Assembly: GCA_025765595.1 (NCBI GenBank)
Contig: JAIVFH010000002.1
Span: 558,001 to 622,000 of the forward strand
Length of the DNA stretch: 64,000 bases
Direction of reading: 5' to 3'
Origin: Obelidium mucronatum
Taxonomy: Eukaryota > Chytridiomycota > Chytridiomycetes > Chytridiales > Chytriomycetaceae
The position numbers were made by a program, and so were the translations under genes. Positions 1 through 9,710 of this stretch are shown here, piece after piece (positions within the stretch are counted from its first letter, which is position 1; each line of letters opens with the position of its first letter). The notes below the pieces were generated by a model that searched no databases, was not told where the DNA came from, and saw only the letters and a program-made list of their open reading frames with translations.

Positions 1-876
1 GTTTCTACGGCTTTCATGGTGTTGGCACGGGTTTTGATCGTCAATATGCTGGAGAGTCCCAAGTATTTATTGAGCGTGGGACAGCCTGAAGAAGCCGAAC
101 GCGTTTTGAAAGAGTTGGGGAAGATAAATGGCTATCCTGGTGAAATTGCAACGTTACCAAGAAGATCTCTGTCTTCCGGCTCATGCCGGGAACAAAGGCA
201 ATTGAAAGACGTTTGGAATGGGTTGATTGATGAGTGGAACGATAATATTGTAGTAGGATCAAGGCTATTCCTGTCGCTCTTTGAAATTGGAACGACGCGG
301 CAAACGACAGTGCTGATTTTTGCGATTTGGAGTTTGATATCTCTGGGGTACACAATGTTCAATGGCTTTCTGCCAATCTTTCTGGGATCCACGCCGGATG
401 GAGAATCCCCGCCCATATCCATAGACGAAACGTACCGCAACTATATGATTCTCGCCATCATGGGTGTCCCGGGCTCGTTTGCTGGCATGTTTTTGATTGA
501 TACCCGGCTTGGCCGGAAGGGGACAATGGCAGCATCCACGTTCGGAACTGCCTTGTTCCTTTACGTATTCACATTCTCACAGACACCCGAATTTCAACTA
601 TTTGCGGGCAGTGTAGTCTCTGTTCTTCAGAACTGCATGTATGGAGTGTTGTACACGTATACGCCAGAGATATTTGAGACAAATGTTCGGGGAACTGCGA
701 ATGGAGCTGCGGCGGCGCTTTCGCGGGTGTTTGGCTGTTTGGCTCCGTTATTGACTGGGTTGTTGTTGAATATTTCAATGAGTGTGCCGCTGTTTCTTGC
801 GTCGGCTGCGATTTTTGGGGCGGGGCTGTGTATGCTGTTCTTGCCCTTGGAGACTAGAGGGCGGGATGTTTTGTGA
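1..876 (+). CDS. MFS transporter, sugar-transporter-like, 5' truncated
   Basis: The reading frame is open from base 1, so the N-terminal half lies outside the window; the first in-window Met (base 16) need not be the start. The visible 290 residues begin with 'LESPKYLLSVGQPEEAERVL', the typical loop after TM6 of sugar-transporter/SV2-type major facilitator proteins. About six hydrophobic segments follow. A basic 'DTRLGRKGTM' loop matches the MFS D-R-x-G-R-K/R motif, and 'YTYTPEIFETNVRGTANG' resembles the PETxPTxxRG motif of this family. It should be a plasma- or organelle-membrane secondary transporter; the substrate cannot be read. No intron is needed in the visible part, and it ends in TGA. 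Confidence 0.8.
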   Translation, partial: VSTAFMVLARVLIVNMLESPKYLLSVGQPEEAERVLKELGKINGYPGEIATLPRRSLSSGSCREQRQLKDVWNGLIDEWNDNIVVGSRLFLSLFEIGTTRQTTVLIFAIWSLISLGYTMFNGFLPIFLGSTPDGESPPISIDETYRNYMILAIMGVPGSFAGMFLIDTRLGRKGTMAASTFGTALFLYVFTFSQTPEFQLFAGSVVSVLQNCMYGVLYTYTPEIFETNVRGTANGAAAALSRVFGCLAPLLTGLLLNISMSVPLFLASAAIFGAGLCMLFLPLETRGRDVL

Positions 877-1106
877 AGTGGTTTAATGCCCTTTTCTTTT
901 CAGTTTACTTTTTAGTCATTCTCATAAAAAAATTGAGCTCCAACGATGGGTTATATAGCTCTAAACTGGATATGTATTGAAGCGTTGGATTGTATGCTTT
1001 GAAGCACAAAAATCGATCCGTCTGTTACGTGCCTTGGAAAAGAGTGCATATTGACAAACATTTGTCATATTTTTAAGGAACTATAAATATTATTGCAACT
1101 CCTTTA

Positions 1107-2802
1107 TCAGGTGTCTGCTGCTTCTTTTTTATCTTTCCACAGAGTAAAATCCGCTTTCCACTTGAGCCGTTTCACCATTTTCACATGGGTCTTTGACTTC
1201 AAGTGAATATCCCACTCACGGGCCCCATGAATCAACTTAATTTCCCCGGTACCAGCGGCTGTACATATCTCGCATTTTCGTGGCGCCCAATCGGTTTGCT
1301 TCTTGTCCAGTGCAGTTTGTTTATCGAGATTCAGCAACGTGGCTGTCAGCGAGGATGGCACATAATCAACCTTGCCAGAAAGGAACTGCTTACAAAGGGA
1401 AATACCCTGTTCTTGAACATTAACCTTCCATGAGCTAAGGTCTGGGGAATATTGTGTATCAGAGTAAAAATCAAGTGATGGCGATGTGTATATACCAGTG
1501 GCATCAAGAGCCCAAAAAGCAACATTGGACTGCATATTCGGCTTTTTTGATTCATCTACACACTTTGGTCCCAATTTGTTCTTGATCCAACTGATTTGTC
1601 GACGAGCATATCGTCGTGTTGCGGCTTGCATAGATTCGACTGATTGCTTCTTTAACGAAGCTACATCTTCAGAATCATTTGGTTTCTCTAGATATGTAAG
1701 GTAACCGTCGAACTCTTTGAAGCCTACGAAAGGACTCAGCAAAAGGTCAAGAAAAATATAAAGAACATAAACCTATTGTTTGCATGATTCCTCTTGTGTA
1801 GTCAATATCAATGACGCCATTGTTCGCCTCGCGAACGCGCTTTCGCATATCTTGGATTTCCGTGAACAGACCGTTCTATCTCGCCCCAATTAACGGTTGG
1901 TTTTCAGAAAAAGAAATCGACGCCACTACCGAAATCATGGTGTCGACACGCGAATCAAGCCTCATATCTAGGGCTTTGTTTTCGGCCCATAGCCAAAAGA
2001 CACATGTTCTGAACCTCAAGCTGCCGCCGCCATCTTCTTTTTGGCGATTCAAAATGTCACTATGCCGTTCTCCGCGAGTATAAAACACCTTGAATGCAAA
2101 AGAAATATCTTGAGTTGAATAAAAATAGTACAATTTCGCGTATGTTTTACTTGCAGACTTCTGCGAATCTTCCTCCAGTCCTTTGGATGCCAACGTATGG
2201 CCATAGCAGGATCCACTTCAGCTAGAAGGCGGCCCAGCTCTAGCACAACAGCATCTTGTTCTGAATCAGGTTTATACTTAAACGATGAATCGGAGTTTTG
2301 AAGAGCCGAAAATATCTCAACAGATAATTTTGAGGAATAGAATCGTGAGCCACATCTTCACTAGTAGAATCCACTTGTTGAACGTCATCTTCAGAGGAAA
2401 CCAAATGTGAATCCCACAAGACAGATTGAACGTAATAATGTGTTCCCCCGACGAGAATCGGGAGCTTTCCTCTGGAATGGATGTCTGCAATCTGTCATGG
2501 GGCAGTAAGGAAGCGCGAACTCGAACCTCTCTTGAACCAACCACTCGCAATGCATCCTTTTCAAATTTCAGCACAGAATAATCGTCCTGGTCTATTGGGT
2601 CGACGAAATCAAGAAGATGGTGTTTGACAAGAGCTTGTTCCTCTTTCGTGACCTTATTTGTGATCACATCCAGACCCTTGTAGACCTGCATCGAATCCGC
2701 GTTGATGACTTCGCCATTCAGAGCGAGTGCCAGTTCAATTGCTAGATTTGACTTTCCAACGCCAGTTGTTCCCAGAACGGCGACTACAGGAAGTGAGCTC
2801 AT
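1107..2802 (-). CDS. MOD5: tRNA dimethylallyltransferase (tRNA isopentenyltransferase)
   Basis: Transfers the dimethylallyl group of DMAPP to A37 of tRNAs reading UNN codons. Exon 1 has the P-loop 'GTTGVGKS' and the family segment 'INADSMQVYKGLDVITNK'. Later exons give 'PILVGGTHYYVQSVLW', 'VDPAMAIRWHPKDWRKIRR', 'RLDSRVDTMI', 'GFKEF' and 'RRYARRQISWIKNKL', all standard MiaA/MOD5 blocks. The C-terminus carries a matrin-type C2H2 finger (C-x2-C, then H-x5-H), as in eukaryotic members. At least four introns of about 50-60 nt are needed, e.g. GTAGTGGCG..GATAG between 'MIS' and 'NGLFTE'. The start is ATG at 2802: the frame is open further upstream to 2910, but that stretch begins at TTG and has no ATG. 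An Arg/Ser-rich leader (mitochondrial isoform) could exist only with a non-AUG start or an upstream exon. Confidence 0.9.
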
Positions 2803-2919
2803 CGATGGCGCCGTATTCAAGCGGTTACGTGAGATGTTTGGGGAAAGAAAGGACGCGCTTAATCGACGAAGCGGCTGACTGAAGCGGAGTATGTTTTTTG
2901 CTTTATTCAAAAAGAAGAA
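2803..2919. promoter_or_regulatory. 117-bp bidirectional promoter region between MOD5 and MLH1
   Basis: The two genes diverge, with ATGs at 2802 (minus) and 2920 (plus). The whole intergenic stretch is open in the MOD5 frame. No clear TATA box is seen. Any promoter and both 5' UTRs must fit here or reach into the neighbouring coding sequence. Confidence 0.6.
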
Positions 2920-5756
2920 ATGGAAGGCGTTGCAACAATCCGAAAACTAAGCGAAACAGTTGTTAATCGAATCGCAGCTGGAGAGGTATTTGAACATGCG
3001 GGATTAATGCGCTGTCTGATAGCCTCGGACAGATCATTCAGCGGCCTGCGAACGGTAAACGGACCTATTACTAACTGGGACTCAATACTTTACAATCAGC
3101 AATTAAGGAGCTCATTGAAAACTCTCTTGATGCTGGAGCTACTTCGATTACGATTATGGCGAAAGATGGTGGTCTCAAAGTGCTGCAAATTCAGGTACAA
3201 GTTTTGCTGAAGCTCAGCTGAGTGATAACCCTCCCTCGAAGGACAACGGACATGGGATCAACAAGGATGATTTACCGTTAGTGTGCGAACGCTTTGCCAC
3301 AAGTAAGATACGAGAATTCGAGGACCTATCATCAATTGGAACGTATGGCTTTCGCGGAGAAGCTGTGAGTTCTGCAACGCGTCAGATTGATTTCTGAAAA
3401 ACTTTAATCTTATAGCTGGCAAGTATTAGCCACGTATCTCATGTGGCAATCACTACGAAAACGATAGATTCGAATTGCGCTTGGAAGTTTGTGTTGACGT
3501 GGATTCAGTTTGAAAACGCGGACTTATCGAGTTTCTATAGGGCGCATTATTCCGATGGTGTAATGGTTCCTGCCAAAGCCGGTGGATCTGCAGATGCAAA
3601 ACCGGTGGCCGGAAACGTTGGAACTCAGATTTTGGTGAGAACAATTCCTATTGATCGCCACTTTTAACCTGCGCATTTATCTCAGATCGAAGACCTGTTT
3701 TTTAATGTCCCAATACGAAAGAAGGCGTTGAAAAATGTTGCCGACGAGTATAATCGAATTGTTGACATAGTCAGTAGATATGCCATTCACAACAGCTCGG
3801 TTTCATTCACATGCAAAAAGGTGATGTATAATCAGCAGGATTTCAATGTACTGAACGCGTTTCAGATTGGAACAAACTCGGCCGACTTTCGATCCAATCA
3901 TGGAACGACAAGAGATATTATTCGGCAAGTTTATGGGCCCGCTGTTGCAAAAGAGTTGATTGAAATCAAGCACACGGACGCCGAATTAGAATTTAAAATC
4001 GATGCAGTTGTGTCAAATGCCAATTACAACATGAAGAAGATGGTCTTTCTGCTGTTCATCAACCGTAAGTTGGACCTGTATTAGCACAAAGGTCCAAAAC
4101 GTTTTAAACGCGAATGGAAAAAATAGATCGTTCAGTAGATTCATCAAACATCAAACGCGCACTAGAATCATTATATTCGGCGTACTTGCCAAAAAACTCC
4201 CATGCCTTTTGTTATATTTCGTTGGAAATGAAGCCACAGAATTTGGACGTCAATGTGCATCCGACGAAGAAGGTATTGCAATACCATACCAATATTTTGA
4301 GAAGGTAACATGTACTTTCCAGGAAGTCATGTTCATCAATGAAGAGAAAATCATTGAATCATTGGTTAACACCATCAAGGAAAAACTTGCTGGTGTTAAT
4401 GACTCAAGAATGTTTAGACCTGCAGTTGAGCCATTTTGCGTTTGCTTTATTTGCTATTTGGCCTTTAACAACTGTTGTACAGCAAATTGTTACTACTTCT
4501 GTAAAACTCACACAGCCAACGCTATTTCCGATTTCCGCAGATACTCCAAAGCCAAAGCCAAACACCCCTGTCGCGACCTACCGAAAGGAGCATGAAATGG
4601 TCAGAACCGACAGCCGATTACAAACTTTAGACGCCTTCATCAAATCGAACCCCACATTCAGCAAACCAAAATCTTCAGAATCAAATCCAATGGTCTTAGA
4701 CGCGGGAGCCCAAGATTTCAATGCGAATTATCCAGCTGTTGCACCAGCAGTCCCAGCACCTCCAGCACCAGCGCAACAAAGGATGGAAATTGAATCTGTA
4801 TCGTCAGATAAACCAGAGCCAACGCGAAATCAGCTTGTTGATGTTCGACTTACCAGTGTTTTAACTTTGCGGGAGAGGGTTCAGAAGGAAGCCCATACAG
4901 GAATGACCGATTTATTCAGAAATCATACGATTGTTGGTCCTGTTGATGATCGATGGATGTTGCTTCAATATCAGACGAAGCTGTATATTATCGATGTCGA
5001 GGATGTTTCGTGAGTTGGTTTTCATTCGCGTTTGCTGTACATACACTTGACAAGGAAAACTCTTTCTAGGCGGGAATTCTTTTACCAGCTTGCACTTCAT
5101 GGATTTTCAAATTTTGGTTACTTGCATCTGTCAACGCCTGTCTCAATCTACGAGCTCGTGGTCATGGCCTTGAATATGGAAGCTTCGATAAATCCAACAG
5201 CAGCTGAAACTCTGCAGGACTTTGACGCTATTGCAAAGAACATTGTTCAAATGTTTATTGACCGCAGAGAAATGCTTCAAGAGTATTTTTCAATGGTTGT
5301 TTTGGATGATGGGACATTGCTGTCACTCCCAGTGTTGTTGAAAGGGTATGAGCCGAACTTGGGAAAACTACCTTTGTTTTTGATTCGATTGGGTACTGAG
5401 GTATTGTTTTCGTGTTTTGCGCGTAGCAATTTCGATTGTTATTCATTGTGAGAATTCGACAGGCCGATTGGGAGTCTGAAGAAGGATGTTTTGATTCCTT
5501 TGCTCGGGAGCTGGGTATCTTTTATGCCTGTGAGCCTCCCTACAACGAAGAAGCCAAGACTCCAACTGATTCATCTCAAGACAAGGACGGAAAGAAGGAC
5601 TCACAAGAACTTGCGTCTTACAAGTGGATTGTTGAGCACGTTGTTTTCAAAGGGATGCGGCAATGGTATTTGCCTTCCAAAGGACTTGCTAAAAACGAGA
5701 GCGTTGTTCAAGTTGTGGATTTACCGGACTTGTATAAAGTTTTTGAGAGGTGTTGA
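2920..5756 (+). CDS. MLH1: DNA mismatch repair protein MLH1
   Basis: MutL-alpha subunit of nuclear post-replicative mismatch repair. The N-terminal GHKL ATPase is spread over small exons: '[16 protein letters not shown]', '[20 protein letters not shown]' (catalytic E and N), 'DNGHGI' (motif II), '[14 protein letters not shown]' (motif III) and '[15 protein letters not shown]'. It is followed by '[15 protein letters not shown]', a Pro/Ala-rich linker and the PMS-interacting C-terminal domain. It ends in 'YKVFERC', the invariant FERC terminus of MLH1. About nine or more short introns are needed. Exon 2 appears to be only 22 nt (3033-3054), and the next intron has TACTAAC about 30 nt before its AG. 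The length (roughly 700 residues) is normal. The start is the ATG at 2920 and is consistent with the family N-terminus. Confidence 0.93.
3033..3054 (+). other. MLH1: 22-nt microexon in MLH1
   Basis: Between 'RIAAGE|gtatttg' and '|AIKELIE' the only way to supply the conserved 'IIQRPAN' is a 22-base exon bounded by ACAG| and |GTAAAC. It joins in phase with both neighbours. Confidence 0.7.
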
Positions 5757-5824
5757 ACACGTTTCCTTGGGGAATGCTCACTGCATCGAGACTTTTCACT
5801 TCAACATGAGTTTCATTAATAAAC

Positions 5825-7185
5825 ATGTCAGAACCGACTTACCCGCCAGCACCACTTGTCGCTGCTGCTATAACTATCTTTATCGCATCTGTTGCGGGCG
5901 TTATACCTCGGCTGGGTTCAGGCAGAGCATTTGGAATTGCGATAAGACGTCCAAAACCCAATGTTGAATCAGCTCAACCACGAAATCCAAGTCCTCCGCC
6001 TCAAAGCAGAACAATCGGACTGGAAAAATACGTATATCGTTGGTGAGTAGTCTCTACGGCAAAAGCGCTAGCGCTTTCACTCATTTTAGTTTCTGGGGAA
6101 GAATACGTACCTCGTTGGCGTGTAGTCTCTGCGGCGAGTACGCTTCAAGTTTATATTCTCATTCTCGTATTTAGTCACCGGAGATGAAGGAGTTGGCAAG
6201 TCGATATTGATCGAGACGGCACTTCGTAACGTCCCTGGTGTCATATACGAGCAGCTCTTGGGAAGCCGGAAGAAGAAATCGTCAACAATGCTCTTCGTAC
6301 CATCAGTGGCGTTTGTCCTACAGCTCTTCCACCTGTCGGCAGCGCAAGACGAGTCATCTCTTCATATAAGTTCTTGTTCAGAAAGTCGCCAATTGTTAAT
6401 TGTTGTTATTGCTCTATCAGAGAGAATGGCTGGGCAAGACTACGCTGGAATTACTTTAGCAGTTCGTGCGCTTACTGATAACCACAAAGTGCGAGTAATT
6501 GTCGGCGCATCTCCAAACTCGTCAAATGAGACTCTTACTCGAACTGAGCGAGCTATTATACTCAATGTTGAGCCAATGCCTCAAGAAGTTATTTCAGTGA
6601 TCTCGCAGTTTTCTGAATTATTCTCAATCACCAAGAAGAATAATTTTGATGGTATTTTGTTTGGAGTTCTTGGGGGCAATCCAGCAAAGTATATTCGCTT
6701 GTGGGAAAACTTCAAAGGGACACCGAAAAAGGTTTTTTTACTTGATGGATTTTTGTGTTGATATTCGGACTGATCTGTTCCACCGTGTAGGGATCTGAAG
6801 ATTCCGAGATTATTGGTAAACTCCTCTGCGAAGAAATCTATGCTGCCGTCGACCTTGTAGGAACGGCTATGAAGGCTCACCCGCAAATGAAAAACATTAT
6901 TGAACTGTTCGATAAGGAGAAGGGAGAAATTGCAGACAGGCTTCTGGCGAAAGATGGACTTCAGCAACCAACACTTGACAAAGTTTTCCGCAAGGTGGGC
7001 TTTTTATTTGAAACGATACCAAAGATTTTAATATGTCACAGGTCAAGAGAAATAATATTCCTGTTTTAATTCCCTCATCAAATGGTGTTGGCATTGTTTT
7101 GTGTCATGGCCTCGAAAGACAACCAACTTTGAACGAGCTGAAAAGTATCCTGAATAAATGTGACCAATATGTACATTGTCTATGA
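5825..7185 (+). pseudogene. P-loop ATPase-like gene with probable frameshifts
   Basis: The first segment (from ATG 5825) has a hydrophobic N-terminal anchor ('LVAAAITIFIASVAGV'). A Walker A 'GDEGVGKS' lies at about 6182. Coding potential then switches frame: 'ALGKPEEEIVNNALRTISGV' and 'GSARRVISSYKFLFRKSPIV' are read in a different frame from 'GDEGVGKS..GVIY' before and 'VIALSERMAGQDYAGITLAV' after. The second switch coincides with a perfect 7-bp tandem repeat AATTGTT-AATTGTT (6391-6404); removing one unit restores '..SPIVVIALSERM..'. Downstream exons look normal: an intron at about 6730-6790, then 'GSEDSEIIGKLLCEEIYA', an intron at 6994-7039, and a TGA ending at 7185. The overall architecture (anchor, P-loop, sensor-like helices) suggests a STAND/AAA-type ATPase. 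It may be a recent pseudogene, or the frame shifts may be assembly errors. Confidence 0.5.
6023..6135 (+). repeat. 75-bp-offset tandem duplication of an exon-end/intron-start segment
   Basis: 6023-6060 and 6098-6135 match at 32 of 38 positions, ending in ..TACGTAYMTCGTTGG.. and ..AGTCTCTRCGGC. Each copy spans a potential donor site and is followed by a T-rich stretch ending in TTTAG (6089 and about 6175). This looks like duplication of one exon-intron unit at the 5' side of the ATPase-like gene. The first copy also contains the perfect 16-bp palindrome AAAGCGCTAGCGCTTT (6062-6077). Confidence 0.6.
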
Positions 7186-7337
7186 CCTTTTGGATGGTTG
7201 GTGGTAAAAAAACCACAACAAGCTGATCACAGTCGAATGAACGTATCGAGAATATCAATCTGGAAGACCAGGCAGAAAGCTCCTGGCTAATTGCAACAAA
7301 GAAAAATCCAAGCCTAACCAAGTGCCACTGTCAAACA

Positions 7338-7369
7338 ATCAAGATACAGGTCATGAAACCTGTATCTTG

Positions 7370-7371
<2 letters not shown>
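7338..7371. repeat. Perfect 14-bp-arm hairpin followed by poly(A)
   Basis: ATCAAGATACAGGT and ACCTGTATCTTGAT are perfect inverted arms around a 6-nt loop CATGAA. The right arm abuts a run of 35 A (7372-7406). It lies between the end of the ATPase-like gene (7185) and the HDAC ATG (7435). Confidence 0.85.

Positions 7372-7406
<35 letters not shown>
7372..7406 (+). repeat. Homopolymer of 35 A just upstream of HDAC
   Basis: An uninterrupted A run ends 28 bases before the HDAC start codon. Poly(dA:dT) tracts are known to exclude nucleosomes in fungal promoters, so it may be a promoter element. It could also be the tail of a retroposed sequence ending in the adjacent hairpin. Confidence 0.85.
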
Positions 7407-7410
<4 letters not shown>

Positions 7411-7434
7411 TCGCAAAGAACCGTGAAGTGGAGA

Positions 7435-9630
7435 ATGAGTGCGGTCGTAATTGAATCTGAACCAGACGTAATTGCCATCCCAAAGACGTTGCTTGTATTC
7501 GACAACAGGATGGTGGGCCACGCAATGTTGAATGTAAGCCCAATCCCCAATCCCAACTACACCCCAACTCATTATATGCAAAAAAAACACGGTCAGAACC
7601 CATCTGCCAACCATCCGGAATCACCGGCTCGCTTTCAAGAGCCCCTGAAGAAGCTTCAGGAATACGATCTCTTGAAAAAGTGTAGAGTAGTCTCAAAACT
7701 AAAACCAGCAACTCGCTCCAACATTCTCCTCGTACACACGGAGCGACTCCTGAACCAACTAGAACAATCAGAAAGTAAGTAGCAATGACGGGGGAAAAGC
7801 GAAGATACTTTCTCTCTAACGGGGGGGTGCCGACATAGAAATGAGCCCTGAAGAACTCCAAAGCTTGTGCGCACAAAGCGCCAACGACGATTTATTCTTT
7901 ACAAAGGAAACATCTGAATGCGCAAAGATATCCTGCGCCGCCGTGATTAAAGCGACGCAAAGAGTGGTTCTTGGGAAATCAGCAAACGCGTTTGCCCTCG
8001 TCCGACCTCCAGGGCATCATGCGGAACCTGATCGAAGCATGGGATACTGCCACATTAATAACGTTGCAGTAGCGGTTCAAGTAATGCTGCACAAGAAGCA
8101 AATCAAGCGGTGTTTGATTGTCGATTGGGATGTACATCATGGAAATGGGACACAGCAACACTTTTGGAATGATCCGAATGTCTTGTATTTTTCAATACAT
8201 CGGCATGATATGGGCGGGTTTTATCCTTACAAATCCGATGCAGACTTTGATCAAGTGGGTGGTCCTGCTGCGCTTGGAAAGACTGTGAATGTTCCATGGC
8301 CAAGTGGAAGTTTTGATGATGACGATTATCTAGAAGTCTTTGACAAACTATTGCTACCAATCGCGTATGAATTTAAGCCGGACATTGTTGTGGTCTCTTG
8401 CGGGTTTGATGCTGGGGTAAATGATGCTGGAGGCTGTCTTGTAACTCCGACTGGTTTTGCACAAATGACAAGGCAACTGATGGATCCTAAATTGGCGAAT
8501 GGAAAACTTGTTCTCGCTCTTGAGGTGATGTATTCGCTTCTTCCTCGGAATATTTGCGGGTTTTGATGGGTTCGCAATTTGAAACAGGGAGGAATTGAGC
8601 TCAAACACATGTCTGAGTGTGTCGCGGCATGTGTGAGAGCGTTACTGCAAGAAAAAATCAAAAAGAAAGGAAGAATACAAGTTTCAAAGGATGCAATGTC
8701 GACAATAGAAAAAGTCATGACAGTTCAACGGCGGCATTGGAAATGCATTGAAGAGAAAGCGACGCGTATGAACCTGGACACTATTATTTCCGTGACAGAA
8801 CAACTATCAAAACACGAATCGCTCAGTTTCGATGCTTTGGATGCTTTCCATTTTTCTCGTCGATGTCGTTGGATTTCAGATTTCGGGCTCCTGACGCTCG
8901 ACACTGCTGGCTGTTCTGGATATGAAATCTTAGCCTCTCCAAACTTTCAAGATGAGTCTGATGTGGTTCACATCTTTTTGCTGGATCGTCCTTTTGCAAT
9001 GTTCAATCAGACCAGAATTGTAACATTAACTTTTTTTATCCCCCTCATTATTAAATCCGTTAATTGCTAACAATTCAGGTGTTTTTTTACTGTTAGGTTT
9101 GTGGGGCAGTTCCCTACATTGACAAGTTGTTCATGGAATATTCGCGGTTCGTCATTTTGGAGTTTAATTCAGAGTTCATTGGCGAAGAGTTGGATAAAGT
9201 CGAAATCAAGTTGTGGGAAATCATAGAGACGAAGCTGTAAGTTATGTGTTTGCTCTCGCGATTGATTAAAAAGAAAATTAGAGCAAGCGCCAAAAAGATA
9301 GCAATCATCAGCTCGGGGTCAAAAGCTACCAAACTTACGGCAATTCTTCTCGAACATGCCAATAGGATTTCTCCTGGCCACAAGATTCGATGTGTAACAA
9401 TGTTTGGATACGGATATATTCCAAATGTGCAAACCGCTCCGTCTATAAACTTAAGGCAGCCCAACATTTATGTTCTTTGTGGTGGAAGTGATTTGAAAGA
9501 GTCGATTGTTGCAGATCGTCAGAGAGCAAATCTTGGCGAAGTGTTTTGCTTCGATGAGCATGCAACGTCCTTGGCACAACTGATGATAAACAAATTTGAA
9601 GAGGTGTTTACATTTGAATCCGTTGATTAA
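7435..9630 (+). CDS. HDA1: Class II histone deacetylase, HDA1-like, with C-terminal extension
   Basis: Zn-dependent lysine deacetylase acting on histones in the nucleus. The catalytic domain shows 'RPPGHHAEPDRSMGYCHINN' (paired active-site His), 'VDWDVHHGNGTQ' (Zn-binding Asp and His) and 'VSCGFDAG' (Zn-binding Asp). 'GGIELKHMSECV' follows an intron. A C-terminal part of about 300 residues ('GCSGYEILASPNFQDESDVV', 'KKIAIISSGSKATKL', 'NIYVLCGGSDLK') fits the Arb2-like domain found after the deacetylase domain in fungal Hda1. At least four short introns are needed. The start is ATG 7435 ('MSAVVIES..'); the upstream in-frame codon at 7423 is GTG. The gene ends at TAA 9630. Confidence 0.9.
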
Positions 9631-9710
9631 TAAAACCCTGTAGCATTTCTATCAACTCTCTTCGGAACACATAAGATCCAAATATAAGATTGATTTTTAT
9701 TATTATAAAA

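Noticed and set aside
2803..2910. MOD5 start at 2910 with dual AUG starts for mitochondrial and cytosolic isoforms
   Set aside because: The codon at 2910 is TTG, not ATG; the only in-frame ATG is at 2802. Kept only as a possible non-AUG leader.
7331..7876. Minus-strand frame of 181 codons across the poly(A) tract
   Set aside because: Includes a run of Phe from the A-tract and lies antisense to HDAC exon 1; no domain.
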